From Eudorina sp. 2006-703-Eu-15 (taxonomy: Eukaryota > Chlorophyta > Chlorophyceae > Chlamydomonadales > Volvocaceae): a DNA stretch of 64,000 nucleotides. Position 1 is the first letter of the stretch. Every line of letters begins with the position of its first letter. The DNA lies in NCBI GenBank assembly GCA_003117195.1, contig BDSI01000009.1:1408501-1472500 (forward strand), read 5' to 3'. Of the stretch, positions 1 to 22,523 are shown one piece after another. The position numbers and the translations under genes are program-made. The notes under the pieces were generated by a model that saw nothing but the letters and a program-made list of their open reading frames with translations, did not search any database and was not told the origin of the DNA.

Positions 1-3000
1 GCCCGTTCCGTGGGGCTGCTGAGAGTACGAACCCGTAAGAGCGCAGGTCGCCTGGTCGCGTGTGCGGCGGCTTGTGCTCCGCGCAGCGGGTGCGGTGGTG
101 CGCGCGTCAGGCAGCCAAACAAAGCAACAAATGCGCAGTGCTCCGGAGTGGGTGCGGTGGTGACTGCGGTGGTGACCGGATGGGATGCAGACACAGAGAC
201 CCTCCCAGGATTTCGCCTCCGGCGGAACGGAAGCCGCCATCGCACCGTATTCCGGAGCCCGCCTGCAGAACGGAACCGGTGATCGTGTGTGTGGATCGCC
301 GCGTGGAGCGGGGGTGGCAATCGGGACCGCTGATCTGGGTTGGTTTGCTGTTGGATTGGGTTGGTCCGGGCGTGGTTCCGCGCCGTGCGCGCAGGTGCCG
401 GCTTTCCCAAGTTGCCGCCCTCGCCTGCTCTGTCCTTTTCTCCAGGGAGGGCAGGTCGCCGCCAGCTGCACCGGACGGTGGTCCGGGTTGTCGGGCTGAG
501 TTCGGGTTTGGTGTTGGGTTCTGGGAGGGGCGAGGGCGGGACCCGGATTTCTCCGCCCCTAGGCCGGCGACCTCCGTTCCTCGTGTTCTACAGTCTCCGC
601 CGTGTCCTCCGCGGGGGTCTAGACACACGCCCCGTTGGCGCCCTTGAAGTCGTAAGTCGCGGGTCATGCGACGGTAGCAGTCCCGAGGTCAGGACTCCAC
701 CCTGCGTACGGCAGGCCGTCCTTCACAACGGCGGATTCTCGCCGCACGATCCGACAACAGGCATGGAGTTGGTGGCGAGTTGTGTGTAGTTGACGTCCCG
801 GCTGGGGTCTGGGACGTGGGGGCTGGTCGGTGGGGGTTGGGTGGCAGGATAAATCGTGTTGCATCCAAAGAAGATTCAGTTCCGGATCCACGTAATCTTA
901 AGATGATGATGTCGTTAATAATGACGATGATAACGATTATCGTTATGGTGATTATGGTAATGGTGATAATGGTCATGAAGATGGTGATGCTGAACCGTGT
1001 CCAAGAGATGTACGTTGAGTTCACAAGCATTTGAGGTTTGCAGCGTGGACGCGATGGCCGCCGTACGGTAGTAAGTACTGCGGCCGGTGTGTGCCGCCGC
1101 GTTGCTTATTACTTATTACATCACATACTACATCACACACACGTCCCTTTAAGAAAAAGAACAGGGGTGCGGAGGGCGCTGAGCGACACGCGGGCAGTAG
1201 GAAGCCCACCGACCTGTCACAGCAGGTGGGTGGGCGGGTGGGTTGTGGCAGGTTGGATTTAGCGATTTACACATGGCGGTGTCATGCGGTGGTTGTGTGG
1301 AAGGCAGGGATCCCCCGGGCAGGTGCGCGAGGGTGGCGTGTGACGTTCGCCCATCATCGCTCGCAAACCGATTCGCAAGCGCTGAACGGAGCGTAGCACC
1401 CGGAAGACAAAATTTTGATGGAATGCCGGGCGGCGGAGCAACTGCCAACACGCGGCGGCGGCAACACGGGATCTGCATGCGGCCGTTTGCGGCTGCGGCT
1501 GCGATTGCGGGGAGGGGAGGGGACGAGAGGAGAGGAAGGGAAGGCCCCCGGTCCGAACGGGCGGGTGCTGCGTTGGTTGGCAGCATGACTGCTTTCTGTG
1601 GCAGGTCCTCACGAGACCGCTGTAGCTGGGGCACGCGCCGTGTTGGCCACCTGCCCCACCATCCGCTCCTGTCAGCTCCAGGGAGGGAGGTTGCGGAGGC
1701 GCCCTGACCACAGCACGGACTGTGGATCGATCGATCCACAGGCGGCGCGCCCTCTCTCGGGCTCCCCTGGACGGCTGCGAATGTAGCCCGCCCCTGGGCC
1801 GCTGGGTGGCGAGCACTGGGGAGTGGATGTGGAAAGGATGGCGTGTGGCAGGAGGAGGCCTGTGAGGCTTGCTCATTACAGCGCTGACGCGTTGCTCTTG
1901 TTTTGTTGTGGCACACGAGAATGCGCATTGAGGTCTTGAATGTTGAGACGCCGGCCTTCGCGGTGGTGGATGGGTGGGTGGATGGGTGGGGGATCACAGC
2001 GGCGGCACTCGCATCGGTCGCCCAGGTAGGGCAGCTCCCAGACACGCCACCACCGTCGGAACCGGCTTAAGGGTCTGGAGCCGTGGGTGCCAGGCCAGGC
2101 CAGGCGATCCGTATTAGGAGGGGCGGCACATCACCGTTTACATTGTCGCACACTTCACGTAGTTAACTGTTCGGTGCGTTCGTGGGACTGCCTATGAGCC
2201 GAATGACCAGCAACGTCCCCTCCCCCTTCCCCATGAGCTGTGTGGCGGTGAGCCGGCCACAGCCGGCGCACCGACTGAATTGGGTTCTCAAACCGTCAAC
2301 CGTGACGTGCGCCTTCAGTCATCATGCACACTTTTTGGCGTCCTGGTACAGTGCGGTCCTCGGCCCTCAGGAGGCTGTGGTCGGCGCGAGGGGCATGCGC
2401 GACGTTCCGAGGACCCTCCCTCCGGCGGGGGCCGACTTGCCTGGGGAGCGCGGCCGACGCGGCGCCCATTCCATGGCAGGGGCCCCCGGGATTAAGAGCG
2501 CGCGCGTGTGTGTATAGATGTATAAGATTACTGCTCACTGTCTGCCACAGGTGTTGTTACTCAGTCCATCGGTTGGCGGTTGGCGGTTTGGGAACCTTGG
2601 TGGGACCGGTGTTTGGTGGGAACTAGGGTTTTTGGAGGACGGGTTGGGCAAGTCCGGGTGGTTGGCGGTTTTGCGAACGGTTGGTCGCTGTGACCCGACA
2701 CCGGCAGCAACGGCGCGACCTCGGGGTCGCGGCCCCATCCGTCCCTTGGGCGCTTGCGGAGAGAATCCCTCAGCGCCGGGCGGGGCAGTCTTCAGCATGT
2801 GCAGGCGGTCGTTGACTCGTGCGACCTACACGTGTGTGAAGTCTGCCGGCATGTAGCTTTCGGACGCCTGAGAGCAGGTTTTCCTCATATCGTGGGCCTG
2901 CCCTGGACGAGCTGACACCAACCGTGTCAGCCGTCAAAACACGTTCAATACCCCATTCGTCCGGAAGGTCGACCCGCCGCGTGTCTCACCAACAACAACA

Positions 3001-4327
3001 CGAAAGAGGCCCGCAAGCGCATCGTCCAGGCGTGGCCGACTCCCCACCTACCGGGGTATGCGGTACCGGGTCGCGCAGCAGCGGGGAGCAGCAGCCCCCC
3101 CCCAAGTGACAACCCCGCCCGCGGCGGTCCAAGGCGGGCAGCTGCACCGTCGCGGCTCGCTCCACCGCTACTCTTGCGATTTTCAACGCCCCTAGCCCAC
3201 CGATCGGACAACGGCGCGGGTAACCGGCGGCGTCGTAACAAACTTCGCGGTACAGTTACTAATCAATGGGGCCCCCTGGGTCATCGGCGGTGGCAGCCGT
3301 CGGCCCCCCATCACCTCACCGCACAAACGAAACCCGCGATCTTGGCGCGATTATTAGCCCCAGTCCGCGCTCGTGTCCAGGGATGTCCAGGTTTCAACTC
3401 AGGTGTGCCAGCGCGCTCCCCACCGCAGCCGGTTTCGTACACATCCACATCCCTCCACCCACACACCTAAGACCTACCCAGCGGGTCTGGGTGGGTCGTA
3501 ATATTATACACAGCACCCACACCCGCACTCGGGTCCCGGGTGTCACGTCCTTCCATCGCCTGTATCTGTACCGCCTATCAAACTGGACTTCGCTTCTCGC
3601 GGCCCGGTTTTCTTGCACACTCTTGCACACTCTCGCACACGCACACACGCCGAGAAGGCAGATGAGCGGAGCGGCCGGAGCGCCCCACACGCGGTCAGAT
3701 CTCCGTGCAGCCGGGGACTTTCCCCCCTTTCGGCCTACCGCCGTGAGTCAGACGCCCATTGCACCTCACCTCCCCCTGCTTCAAAGCCTGCTTCATCAAA
3801 CCATCAAAAGCACAACGTGAACTGCGGCAGTTGCAGCAACGCACTCGGGTCTGCACCCCTTGTTCTACACGCACGGGTTTCCTAGCTTTACACATGCAAG
3901 GCCCTGAAGCCTATCCACACTAACGGTACGACTAGTACGACAACAATTACTACCACATGCACAGCATACGACGCCACACGACACGGCGCACCGCGGCATT
4001 AAACGATGCTCACATGCGCTCCCTGATCCTCGAATCGATATGTGGGCGTATAAACAAATAGAGTATGTATGATACATAAATCGAGCGCGAGTTTGGCCAG
4101 GTCGCGGGGAGAGTCCGCCACCCGGCAGGGTCTGTCTGTCCGCTGCAGCGCCTCTGCCGCCCCAGTAAGGAGGAGGAGGATGTGCGAGAGGTGGTGACGC
4201 GGAGGAAGAGGTGGAGGATGAGGAAAGCGAGGAGAAGGAGGAGGAGGAGGAGGAAGGGGGCCGGCCTTTGTCCTTTCAGCAGCATTTGCGCCTTCCTGCG
4301 GACCAACTCACAAACGGCATCTGCCCC
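1..4327. other. intergenic region without a supported gene
   Basis: I see no recognisable exon on either strand. Overlapping open frames here are of low complexity and lack splice or family support. Visible structure includes a degenerate GAT/GGT-type trinucleotide stretch at about 902-995, a purine-rich GAG tract at about 4160-4262, and a short AC-rich stretch near 3620-3650. The last part lies just beyond the 3' end of the C2-VASt gene that starts on its right. Confidence 0.5.
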
Positions 4328-4332
4328 TTACA
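4328..4332 (-). terminator. probable TGTAA polyadenylation signal of the C2-VASt gene
   Basis: The minus strand reads TGTAA about 315 nt past the stop codon of the C2-VASt gene. TGTAA is the usual polyadenylation signal of Chlamydomonas-type algae, and this distance is normal for their 3' UTRs. The match is only five bases, so this rests on position as much as on sequence. Confidence 0.5.
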
Positions 4333-4645
4333 GCCAACCCCAAACCCCCCGGAGGGCCGTACCGCCATCCCCGTCGCGGCCCTACCAAGACGGATGCCAG
4401 CAAGGGGGCCAATACATAATGGAGGGCCCAATAGACAAGCACAGATAAGCTTTCACAAATGGGTCGGATCGAATCGGATGGCGGGTGGAGTCAGATCGGA
4501 TCGGGCCGGGCCGGGTTGAGTGTTTGGCTGTCTGAACACATCCCCCAACACCCCCGCCCACACACGATTCCGTCGCCCACGCGCCCTTTCGCTGCTCGCC
4601 CGGCTGAATACGGTAACCCCAATTGCTGCCCACCCACCCGGCCCA

Positions 4646-14595
<9,950 letters not shown>

Positions 14596-17500
14596 TTTTA
14601 ATTTCGACTTGTGATGACCCTGCCACTGTCCACCACTATCACGCCAAGCAAGAAAATAGTTACATTATGCTAACAGTGCGCATGAGAACAGATGACTTCC
14701 CGATCGCTACGCCCGCAATGCTGTGACGTTTGTACGGACTCTGATGATCTGGCGATTAGTGATTGTAGAGCCGCGGAACGCTAGCTGTATAATCAGAAAT
14801 CCTCACTCCTCGAAGTTGTCAACATGTGTTAACAAGGTACCAGCGTGAATCGGCCGTCTGCAGTCACAATTTCCTCGTCCCTACCTACCCCTACCTACCT
14901 AACTGTCGAACTGATGTGGCCCTGGCGCAGGCACCCATCGCAGCCCCAGCTTACCACGTTCAGTATAACTGCTGCATATATACCTATGTTCACGGGTGGG
15001 TTGTGGTTTTAGCAATATCGTTGTGTTACAAATGGTGGCTGTAGGGCGGGCCCGTGGCTAGCTCATGTCCTGCGGCCCATGACGGGACACGCCTTGCGAA
15101 GTGGAGGTGCACAGATATGGGGGAACAGCTGCGACATGCAACGAAGCATTCGGCCAGTTTCCTTCCCTCTGTCCCAGGACATGGTCCCTTGAAGCACCCG
15201 TGGCAGCTGCAGGCAGCTTCAGCAGCCCAGCTGTGAGACACCGGAAGCTCCGCGACACAGGCCTTATCAGGATTTCACCGTCTCTTGCATGGCGCATACA
15301 CCCACTTTTCTCCTTGCTAACACCCACTTCTGACTCCGGGCCATTGCTGCCACGACGTTTCTTTGCAGGATATCATCATCCGTTGCGCCTCCCCTCATCT
15401 ATGACGACTCACCGCCAAGCCTATTTGGGGGCAGGCCGGTGCCCAGATACCGTCATATGACCTCAAGCCAGTTCTCAGTGCTACCTCGCCAAACGCCACG
15501 TTTGGTCGCGGCCCGGGCCCCCGCGCAGCATCCTGGGGGGTCGGATTTGTGGGACAGACAGACCGAACCTCGGCAGGCCCGAGGGCGGAGGTGGGTGCCG
15601 CGGCATTGGCCCGGACCCGCGCAGGGGCAGCACCCACCTGGCAAACCTGCAGAACCCATCCAGGCATGTACGGCAGGCTGAAAGGTTGCTGGGAAGGGCT
15701 CACCAGGCTGCCAAAGCGTGGCAGCCACCACAAGCTGCAGCTCGCAAAGCGGCACCATCCCAGTTGCACAGGGCGGAGTAGCAGCAAAGCGATGAAAGGC
15801 AAAGTAACCGGCTCCGCAGTAGGCCGGACCCCGAATTACGCCATGGCTGGTGTAGCCCACCCGGAGTCCCCCACCTCAAGAGGGGAAGACATTGTCAATG
15901 TCGCAGGGTCGCACACGCATGCGCATCCGGCCCGCTGCCCCGTCCGCTGATGAACGACCACCCATGTGACCGCTGCAGGCTGCACCCGGTCCGCATGACT
16001 CCAGCTTTCCAGGCCGTCGCGGGCAACACGGCAACACGGTCCTCGTTCGCTTCCTGATCGTGGGATGCCGCACCCCGTCCCGGGCCCCGGCGCGCAAACG
16101 CCACCCGTGTCACCAAAAACCCACATCTGTTCTCCGTCGGGCTGCGAAGTAAGGCGAGCGCTGCACAATCTCAAACTAGCGCTGCAAAATGTGGCCCGGT
16201 CGCTTGTGAGGTCGCAGTCACGGGGACAACGCGCACATGGGTGACCGGCGCCGGGAAATTTAGTTAGGCAGGCGGGTAGCGGGTGGTCGAGCTGGTGGCT
16301 AGGGTGGGTGTGGGTGACCTGCGCGGGTGGGTGGATGCCGCTAGGCGGATGGATGGTAGGGTGCTGGCTGAACCATGTCCCTGGTTGCATGGACGCTGCA
16401 GCTGTTCTCCCGCCATCGTGCCAAAGTCGCTCTCGACGATTCCTTACAGACCTCGGCCGCTGGAAGCCTACCAGCGTCCACCACTGAACCCAAAACAACA
16501 ATGGCTCGCGGCCATCCTCACTCGATAACTACCGCAGTCCTCGTTCATTGTCGTGCCTGCCGTTCCCTACTGGCTACTGCCTTCCGAGGCAGGCCAACAA
16601 CGCCCAAGCTGTCGAGCCCTGGTTGGCCGCGACATGTGGGGGCGACAACCGGCGGCGGGACCCCCCTTACGCAATCACACAACGGCCAACGCCCACAACG
16701 GACGAGCGGGATTCCGCGCGTAACACACATCGGCCAACATGTGCTGCCCCGCGCAATGCGGCCCTGCCGGATGGCCGCCGAGCTCTTGAACTCTACACCC
16801 AGCATCACCCACACTCAACTTGATGGGTCAGCGTCGCCACAAATGGCGGGCTACCGCTGCCACGACGTTCCTTTGGGGTTGTTGTCCGCATCCGAAATCT
16901 CACCACTCGTTGCGGTCTCAGGACCGCCCCGCCTGCATGAGTTCGCTCACATAAAGTACGCTGCCAAGTTCTCTGCAACATGCCCGCACATCATCTTGAC
17001 CTCAGTGCCAGCCCGCCCAGCGTCGGCAGCCCGCCCAGCCCGTCCGGTGCCTCCAGCACTCGAAGAGGGGGCAAGGTCAGGATTGGGATGCTGCAAATGC
17101 CACGCGGTCCGTCGCGCCACCCCCACCCCCCCCACACACACAGCCCTGCTTTGTGCGGACTCCGCCGTCAAAAGGAAAGCACCCCCCCTCCCGCCACCTC
17201 CGGGATGGGTCCGGCGGCGACGCGGTCGCCCGAGGTAACCGTGAGCGCACAATTCAGGTATGTATGGTAAGTAACTTGGGTCGCGTATTGACTCCTGTGC
17301 CACGTATCGGTTCCCCAATCCATACCTCCCGCCACCTAGCCATCAGCCGCCGTAACCGACTCGACGACCCGCTACCCCGCAGTACATGCCCAGCGAAGGG
17401 AACATGGGTCCGAACGCCCCCCTCGGCCCTCCACCGCCTCGCGGGACAGCAGCGACGCCTCCCCCCCGGCCCCCCCGCCCGCCCGCCCGCCCCCGCGCAC

Positions 17501-19157
17501 ACGGCCCAGCGTGCAAGCGTGCTTCCCGCATCAGCAACACCACCACCCAGTTCCCTGCCCCGAGCAGTTACACTACCCCACATGCCGTTTCTCCGTGCAT
17601 CCCAAGACCGCGTCCAGCTAGCTGTCCACCCGCTCAGACACGCACCCACTCCAACACCCAGTTGCATTTCCTGTCTACCTCGCCTCCCTCCAAATCTCAG
17701 GGGTCAGGAGGTGCCTGTCCGCCATGCCCACGGGGCCGCCTTGGGGCGCGCCTTCAGGCGCCCAACCCGGATCGCTCAAAGAACCGCCGCTCGCCGAGTT
17801 GCTCGGCGCCTTACCCCCCATCTGAACCCCGGGCGGGCAGGAAAGTCACTTCGAACGTGCAACATGCATGCATGCAAGACACGACTGCTGCATCCACAAT
17901 CAACGTCTTTGCAGCCACCACAAGCAAACAAGCGTACACGCCACAACACGGTGGCGGCGCCACGACCCACGACCCACGACAGCCGACACAACCAGAAGCG
18001 CCCGACGGCCGACGCAAAACAGAACACAACGCCAAAAAACACACGGTAACACAACGCCAAACATATCGAGACGTCGTCACGAAAACGACGATCACACAAC
18101 AACCAGACTGGGTAAGGACTCCGCAAACATCGCACACACTAACCAAGCCGCGCGCCTCAACGGTCAGGTGGTTCCCCTCCTGGGCGCTCAACGGTCAGGT
18201 TGTTCCCCTCCCGGGCGCTCCACCATCGCCACACGCAGGGCTGCAGGCCACGTCATATGGGGAAGCGCCGAGCGTCGCGGATTAAGTGACAGGTATAAGA
18301 CGACGCGTCGCCGCCGCCCAGCTGCCTCACGCGAAAGGGCAGCGGGCCGTGCTGCTCCCTCGTGCCGCTGTCGGCGAACCCTCCACACGGGGTGTCGTGA
18401 CCCGGAGCCGCGGCGGCTGTCGGGCGGCGTCCGCGCCGACGCCGTCGCGGCCGGTCCCCACCCTGTCGCGCACGGCCTCTCCAACGCACAACAATCCAAG
18501 CAACAAACGCCAGCGGAGAAATGTTTTGGGATACCATTCAGTTCATCAAGCACGTTCGTAAGGTTCGAACTCAGCGGCTCGTGACGGTTCAAAGTGCCCC
18601 TGCCGGTGGTCGCCGTCGCGGCATCAGCGTGCAACGCCAGACTCAGCATCAGGGTTGCCGCGTTTGACCCTGACCGGGGGGGCCTAGGTTCAGGCAACCT
18701 CACAGCCACCGACCTGACGGCCCCCACATCCCGACAAGCCCCGCAGAGCGGGACAGCGCCCGGCGCTGGCATGTGCCCCGGTCATGCCGGCACGGAGCGT
18801 TGCACAGCGAGCGTTGCACGGAGCGTTGCCCGCCTTCGGCAGCGTCCCTGCCGCGTCTGCACGCACCGACCAACCCCACCCCAACATTAGCCCGCCCCGC
18901 CCCGCCGGCCCGCCTCGCCACCGCCGGCCCACCCCATATGTCCGCGCGCCGTGTGCACGCCGCGAGATTCCCGTCCGGCCCCCAGCACCGCTCAGCCAAC
19001 ACCAGGCGAGGCCCGTGGACGCCGGTCCCGAGTTCGCTGCTTGACCATGCCCGCCACGTGAATCCACAGTGTCGTGTCCCCAAGGGCCCCACCGTCCATG
19101 CCAGCAGTCCATGCCCCCAGTAACCCCCTTGATTCAGTTCATGTAGCCAGCTAGGTG
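14596..19157. other. intergenic region without a supported gene
   Basis: This stretch separates the start of the C2-VASt gene from the 3' end of the SLC10A7-like gene. The first few hundred bases (to about 15050) are relatively AT-rich and should hold the C2-VASt promoter, though I see no convincing TATA box. Open frames at 15.8-18.5 kb on both strands are unrecognised, rich in Pro/Arg/Ala/Thr, and lack splice support. A 31-bp direct duplication lies at 18157-18218. Confidence 0.45.
18157..18218. repeat. 31-bp tandem duplication
   Basis: Two adjacent copies of a 31-bp unit beginning tcaacggtcagg differ at only a few positions. The duplication is intergenic and has no visible function. Confidence 0.8.
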
Positions 19158-20780
19158 TCACTCTGTGCTGCGAGGCGGCAAGGAGCCCGGCAACCCAACC
19201 CCGGCCCCAGCCCCACCCCCACGCGGCGCACTCCCCTCCGCTCCTGACCCCACCAGCGCCGTTTTCTCCCCGCGCTCTAGGTCGCCCTCATCCGCACCCC
19301 TCCACGCTGGCGGCCGGACCTCACCGGCGGCGGCGGTGGCAGTGGCGGGCACCGCCCCGCCGCCGCCCTGCGGGTTGGCGACCGTCAGCGTCAGCGCGCC
19401 GCCGCTGGAGCTGCCGCCGCCGCCGCCGCCGCCGGTGCCGCGCCGCGAGGTCGACCCGGCGGCGGCCAGCGCTCCGACCGGCGGCGTGGAGGGCTCCTCC
19501 ATCGCCGCCGCACGTGTCAACTGCTCCGAGCTGCTGGCGTACGGCGGTACGGCATTCGCCCCGGCCGCAAGGGTGCCGTTGTTGGCGCTGCCCGAGGCTG
19601 CCGTACCCAGCGCCTTGCCGTTCAGCTCCCCCGACTCGTCCTCCTCCGCCAGCCCGGCGCCGCGCCAGCAGGACGCCGGCCAGGCGCCCTGCGAGGGGCC
19701 CTTCACCCAGCGTTTGAGGGGTTTGATGTAGAGGCTGCCGATGAGGCACTGGGAGGCGTGGTAGATGATGAGCGGCAGCGAGATGATGCCGATGTTGGCG
19801 TTTTTGCCGTACAGTACGGAGATGAGCGGCATGCCCAGGGCCAGTGTCTTGGTGGAGCCGCACATGAGCACCGCGACCGCGTCCGCCTTATCAAAGTTGA
19901 AGATGTGTTTGAAGGGCACGAAGGTCGCCAGCGCCAAACTCATGGCGGAGAAGGACAAGAAGATGCCGATCTCGAGGAAGAGCATGGGCACCCACGAGCT
20001 GGCCTGCAGGTGAATCTTTTTGTAAAAGGTATCGCAGAAGGTGCTCCACACCAGCAAGATGATCATGAGGTTGCCGATTTTGCCAAAGTTGACTTTCTCC
20101 TGCGCCTTCTTGACGACGTTGGGGAAGATGTACTGCACCAGCTGACCGACGATGAGCGGCGCGATGATTGTCACCGCGAGCTGTTTGATGACGTCCGCGT
20201 AGGGCGCCTGGCCCGACTTGCCCAGGTACACGTACAGCCAACCCGGCGACACGAAGATGCCGATGATGTTCCCAATCACCGCGTTCACCAGCGCTGCCGC
20301 CTCATTGCCGCCCGACTGCTTCGTGAACACCACGTTGGTTGAAATGGTGGTAGGCATCGTCATCGCGACCACGAGTCCGTTAACCAGGTCAGGCTGCATA
20401 CTCGACTCCATGAGCGCGCGCGCTATGCCATAACCAATCGCTGGCGTTAAGACGAGGCACACAAACTGTATAAATAGGTGTACATGAAGCCGCGCCATAA
20501 CCGTCAGCAACGCCCGGGTCTTCAGTGAAAGACCTGACAGGAAGAAGATGATGATGACAGCGCCATACTTGATGCTCCACTGCGCAGCAATCCAGCCACC
20601 CTTCCGCCCAAAGTCGGGAACCGCTGCTGCAAATCCAATCGCGAAGCCCAGCCCTAGGATGAACCAGTGCTCGCATATCAAGTCCCAGACCGCCTTGAAA
20701 AACTTCTTCACGCGCGACTCTTGAGGCGGCGGGGCTTCCGCTGCCGGCGCGCCCGCGACCGGCGTCTCGCCCTCACCCAT
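19158..20780 (-). CDS. SLC10A7/RCH1-type membrane transporter (bile-acid:sodium symporter superfamily)
   Basis: One uninterrupted frame of 540 codons starts at the first ATG (20780, MGEGETPVAG). The frame runs 12 codons further upstream without another ATG. Residues ~25-370 contain about ten hydrophobic segments and the hallmarks of the SLC10A7/yeast-Rch1/plant branch: IIFFLSGLSLKTRALL early, MTMPTTISTNVVFT and NEAAALVNAVIGN in the middle, and CGSTKTLALGMPL near the end. Members sit in plasma, Golgi or plastid membranes. SLC10A7 and Rch1 restrain cellular calcium entry, and the transported substrate is unsettled. The last ~170 residues are a Gly/Ser/Ala-rich, probably cytosolic tail absent from animal and fungal relatives, with acidic islands (EEDESGEL, DEGDLERGE). 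The gene is intronless while all its recognised neighbours are heavily split. Confidence 0.93.
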   Translation of the reverse strand: MGEGETPVAGAPAAEAPPPQESRVKKFFKAVWDLICEHWFILGLGFAIGFAAAVPDFGRKGGWIAAQWSIKYGAVIIIFFLSGLSLKTRALLTVMARLHVHLFIQFVCLVLTPAIGYGIARALMESSMQPDLVNGLVVAMTMPTTISTNVVFTKQSGGNEAAALVNAVIGNIIGIFVSPGWLYVYLGKSGQAPYADVIKQLAVTIIAPLIVGQLVQYIFPNVVKKAQEKVNFGKIGNLMIILLVWSTFCDTFYKKIHLQASSWVPMLFLEIGIFLSFSAMSLALATFVPFKHIFNFDKADAVAVLMCGSTKTLALGMPLISVLYGKNANIGIISLPLIIYHASQCLIGSLYIKPLKRWVKGPSQGAWPASCWRGAGLAEEDESGELNGKALGTAASGSANNGTLAAGANAVPPYASSSEQLTRAAAMEEPSTPPVGALAAAGSTSRRGTGGGGGGGSSSGGALTLTVANPQGGGGAVPATATAAAGEVRPPAWRGADEGDLERGEKTALVGSGAEGSAPRGGGAGAGVGLPGSLPPRSTE

Positions 20781-20852
20781 CGTGCGGCCCACGACGCGTA
20801 ACGACTGGCGAGTCACAAAAGTCGTGTGTCAATGTGTTCAACTTGTATGGTG

Positions 20853-20860
20853 TTTATAAA
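20853..20860 (-). promoter_or_regulatory. candidate TATA box of the SLC10A7-like gene
   Basis: The minus strand reads TTTATAAA about 75 nt upstream of the chosen ATG. With a start site ~30 nt downstream this leaves a 5' UTR of roughly 45 nt. No other core-promoter element is clear. Confidence 0.4.
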
Positions 20861-22523
20861 AGTGAAAGACGGCATCCCACCCGATGGCCAAGGCCTTTAT
20901 GATCATGGTGCATTACGAAGGAGCGTGCTCTACGGCAATTACGCATGTTGCGACAACTCGTATGATTGTTCGTCGGTTGTCAACAAACGATTTTACAGTT
21001 AGGTACCATTTCTGTTGCACTTTCGCAGGGACTGACATGGTGCAGTGCAGGATAATTGCTGATGGCAGGCCAGCAGGCCCCCAGGCCTTTGGCAGCCGAA
21101 ATCCCCCACTGCTGTCAGTAGACCATCAACTACGCTGCTGTAAACGTATCCATGGATACACCTCACACTCGGGAACCCTGAATTGGCTAGAATCGTATTG
21201 CTCGTCCCAACCGAATACGACAGTCATCACGTGATATTTCATCGTGGCGCACGCGTGTAACAGCGCGGCACAGTGTTCCCTGAACGAATGCACACCCAAG
21301 GCCAACTCAAATCCGCACGCATGCCTTGAATGCGCCCCCAACTCTTTAGCAACATATAAAGCGACAAGCAGTACGCTGTACTGGTACGAATTACTCATAG
21401 GAAGCGGACGGCGTAACGCTCGTGATCCATTGTGATGCGCTCAGACATCACTGAAATGAGCACCCAACACTGCCACGTCCTGTGGGACGACCAGCGCGCC
21501 ACAGCCGAAGGATTTGCAGCAGCCCGGCTGCACAGCAACTGTTCTCTCGTAATGTAACCGTTACAAGGTGGACCCGTACCCCGACGGGGCTCTCTCGTGC
21601 TCGCGTGCGACGTTTCCCCTCTGCTTACCCCGTTCAGGCGAACGAAAAGCCGTCTGGCGGAAAAGTCCGATGCCTGAATGATTATGTTTCCTGGTCGGCG
21701 CCGTCGTACCCACCGCCAGCATCGCCGCCGCCACGGCCGTCGACACCACCATCCACACCGCAAGTAACAACACGTTGCATGACACCCTCTTCGGTGCCTC
21801 CTTGGCGACGTGTTGGCGGCGACCAACGACGCATCACCATTGCCGCTGTACAGGCCGTACAATGCAGGCGTACCGTACTGGTTCCGCCGATCCGGAGTTC
21901 GAAACGTTCACACACCCCCGCGCCGCGGCGAGCACGCATGCACGCCGCGGAGGCGACCCATAACCCCCCTTCCCCGTCCGCCGACCATAATCTGTCACAC
22001 ACCTGTAGTACCGTACCCAACCGTCACCCAACCGTCACGTCGATCAGTACTGGAGGCGTGCTGATGCCGAGCTGCCGTCTGCCCAGCTGCGGCGCACGCG
22101 AGCACCTCGTGAGGCCAGCGCCGCCGCGCGCTCCTTCCCCCGCTCCCCTTCCCCATTCGCACATTCGCCACCTGGGGCACCACGGGGCCCCCTCAGGCGC
22201 AGCGTTGCGGTGCGTTGAGCACTTGAGATGTCGGGTCAGCTCCCGCTTCCGGGGGCCCGGGGGGGGGCCCTGTCCGCCTATTAGGACCTACGGAGGCTGA
22301 AAGATCCGAGGACCGACGGTTGCGACCGTCCCTCTTCCCCCCCTCCGCACGAACATTTGGGTCCCCACAGGGGCCGCAATGTGCTGAGTGAGAGTCTGAA
22401 CCTCCGTCGTCAACCCACACCTCCTCCACCTACTCGCGACTTCACCTCCAGCGACGAATCTCAGTCGCCGGCCCTCCCTTCCTCTTCCAGGGGAGGGGGG
22501 CTCTCAGACAGGGCGACCACCAC
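20861..22523. other. intergenic region between SLC10A7-like gene and PPAN
   Basis: This contains the upstream region of the SLC10A7-like gene (relatively AT-rich to about 21600) and the 3' flank of PPAN. A minus-strand TGTAA at 21565-21561 is a possible but distant (~960 nt) polyadenylation signal for PPAN. I see no further gene. Confidence 0.45.

Noticed and set aside
1149..2045. 298-codon minus-strand open frame
   Set aside because: Low-complexity His/Ser/Pro/Ala composition, no recognisable domain, and overlapping open frames on both strands. Typical of GC-rich non-coding DNA.
4211..4519. Glu-rich frame that resembles an acidic nuclear protein
   Set aside because: It is a purine tract at the 3' end of the C2-VASt gene, on the opposite strand, with no further support.
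15836..17238. Possible degenerate transposon or gene between the C2-VASt and SLC10A7-like genes
   Set aside because: No transposase, reverse transcriptase or terminal repeats could be recognised, and the frames are of low complexity.
18540..18590. GGTTCGAACTC as the T-loop of a tRNA gene
   Set aside because: No matching acceptor stem or A box at the right distance upstream.
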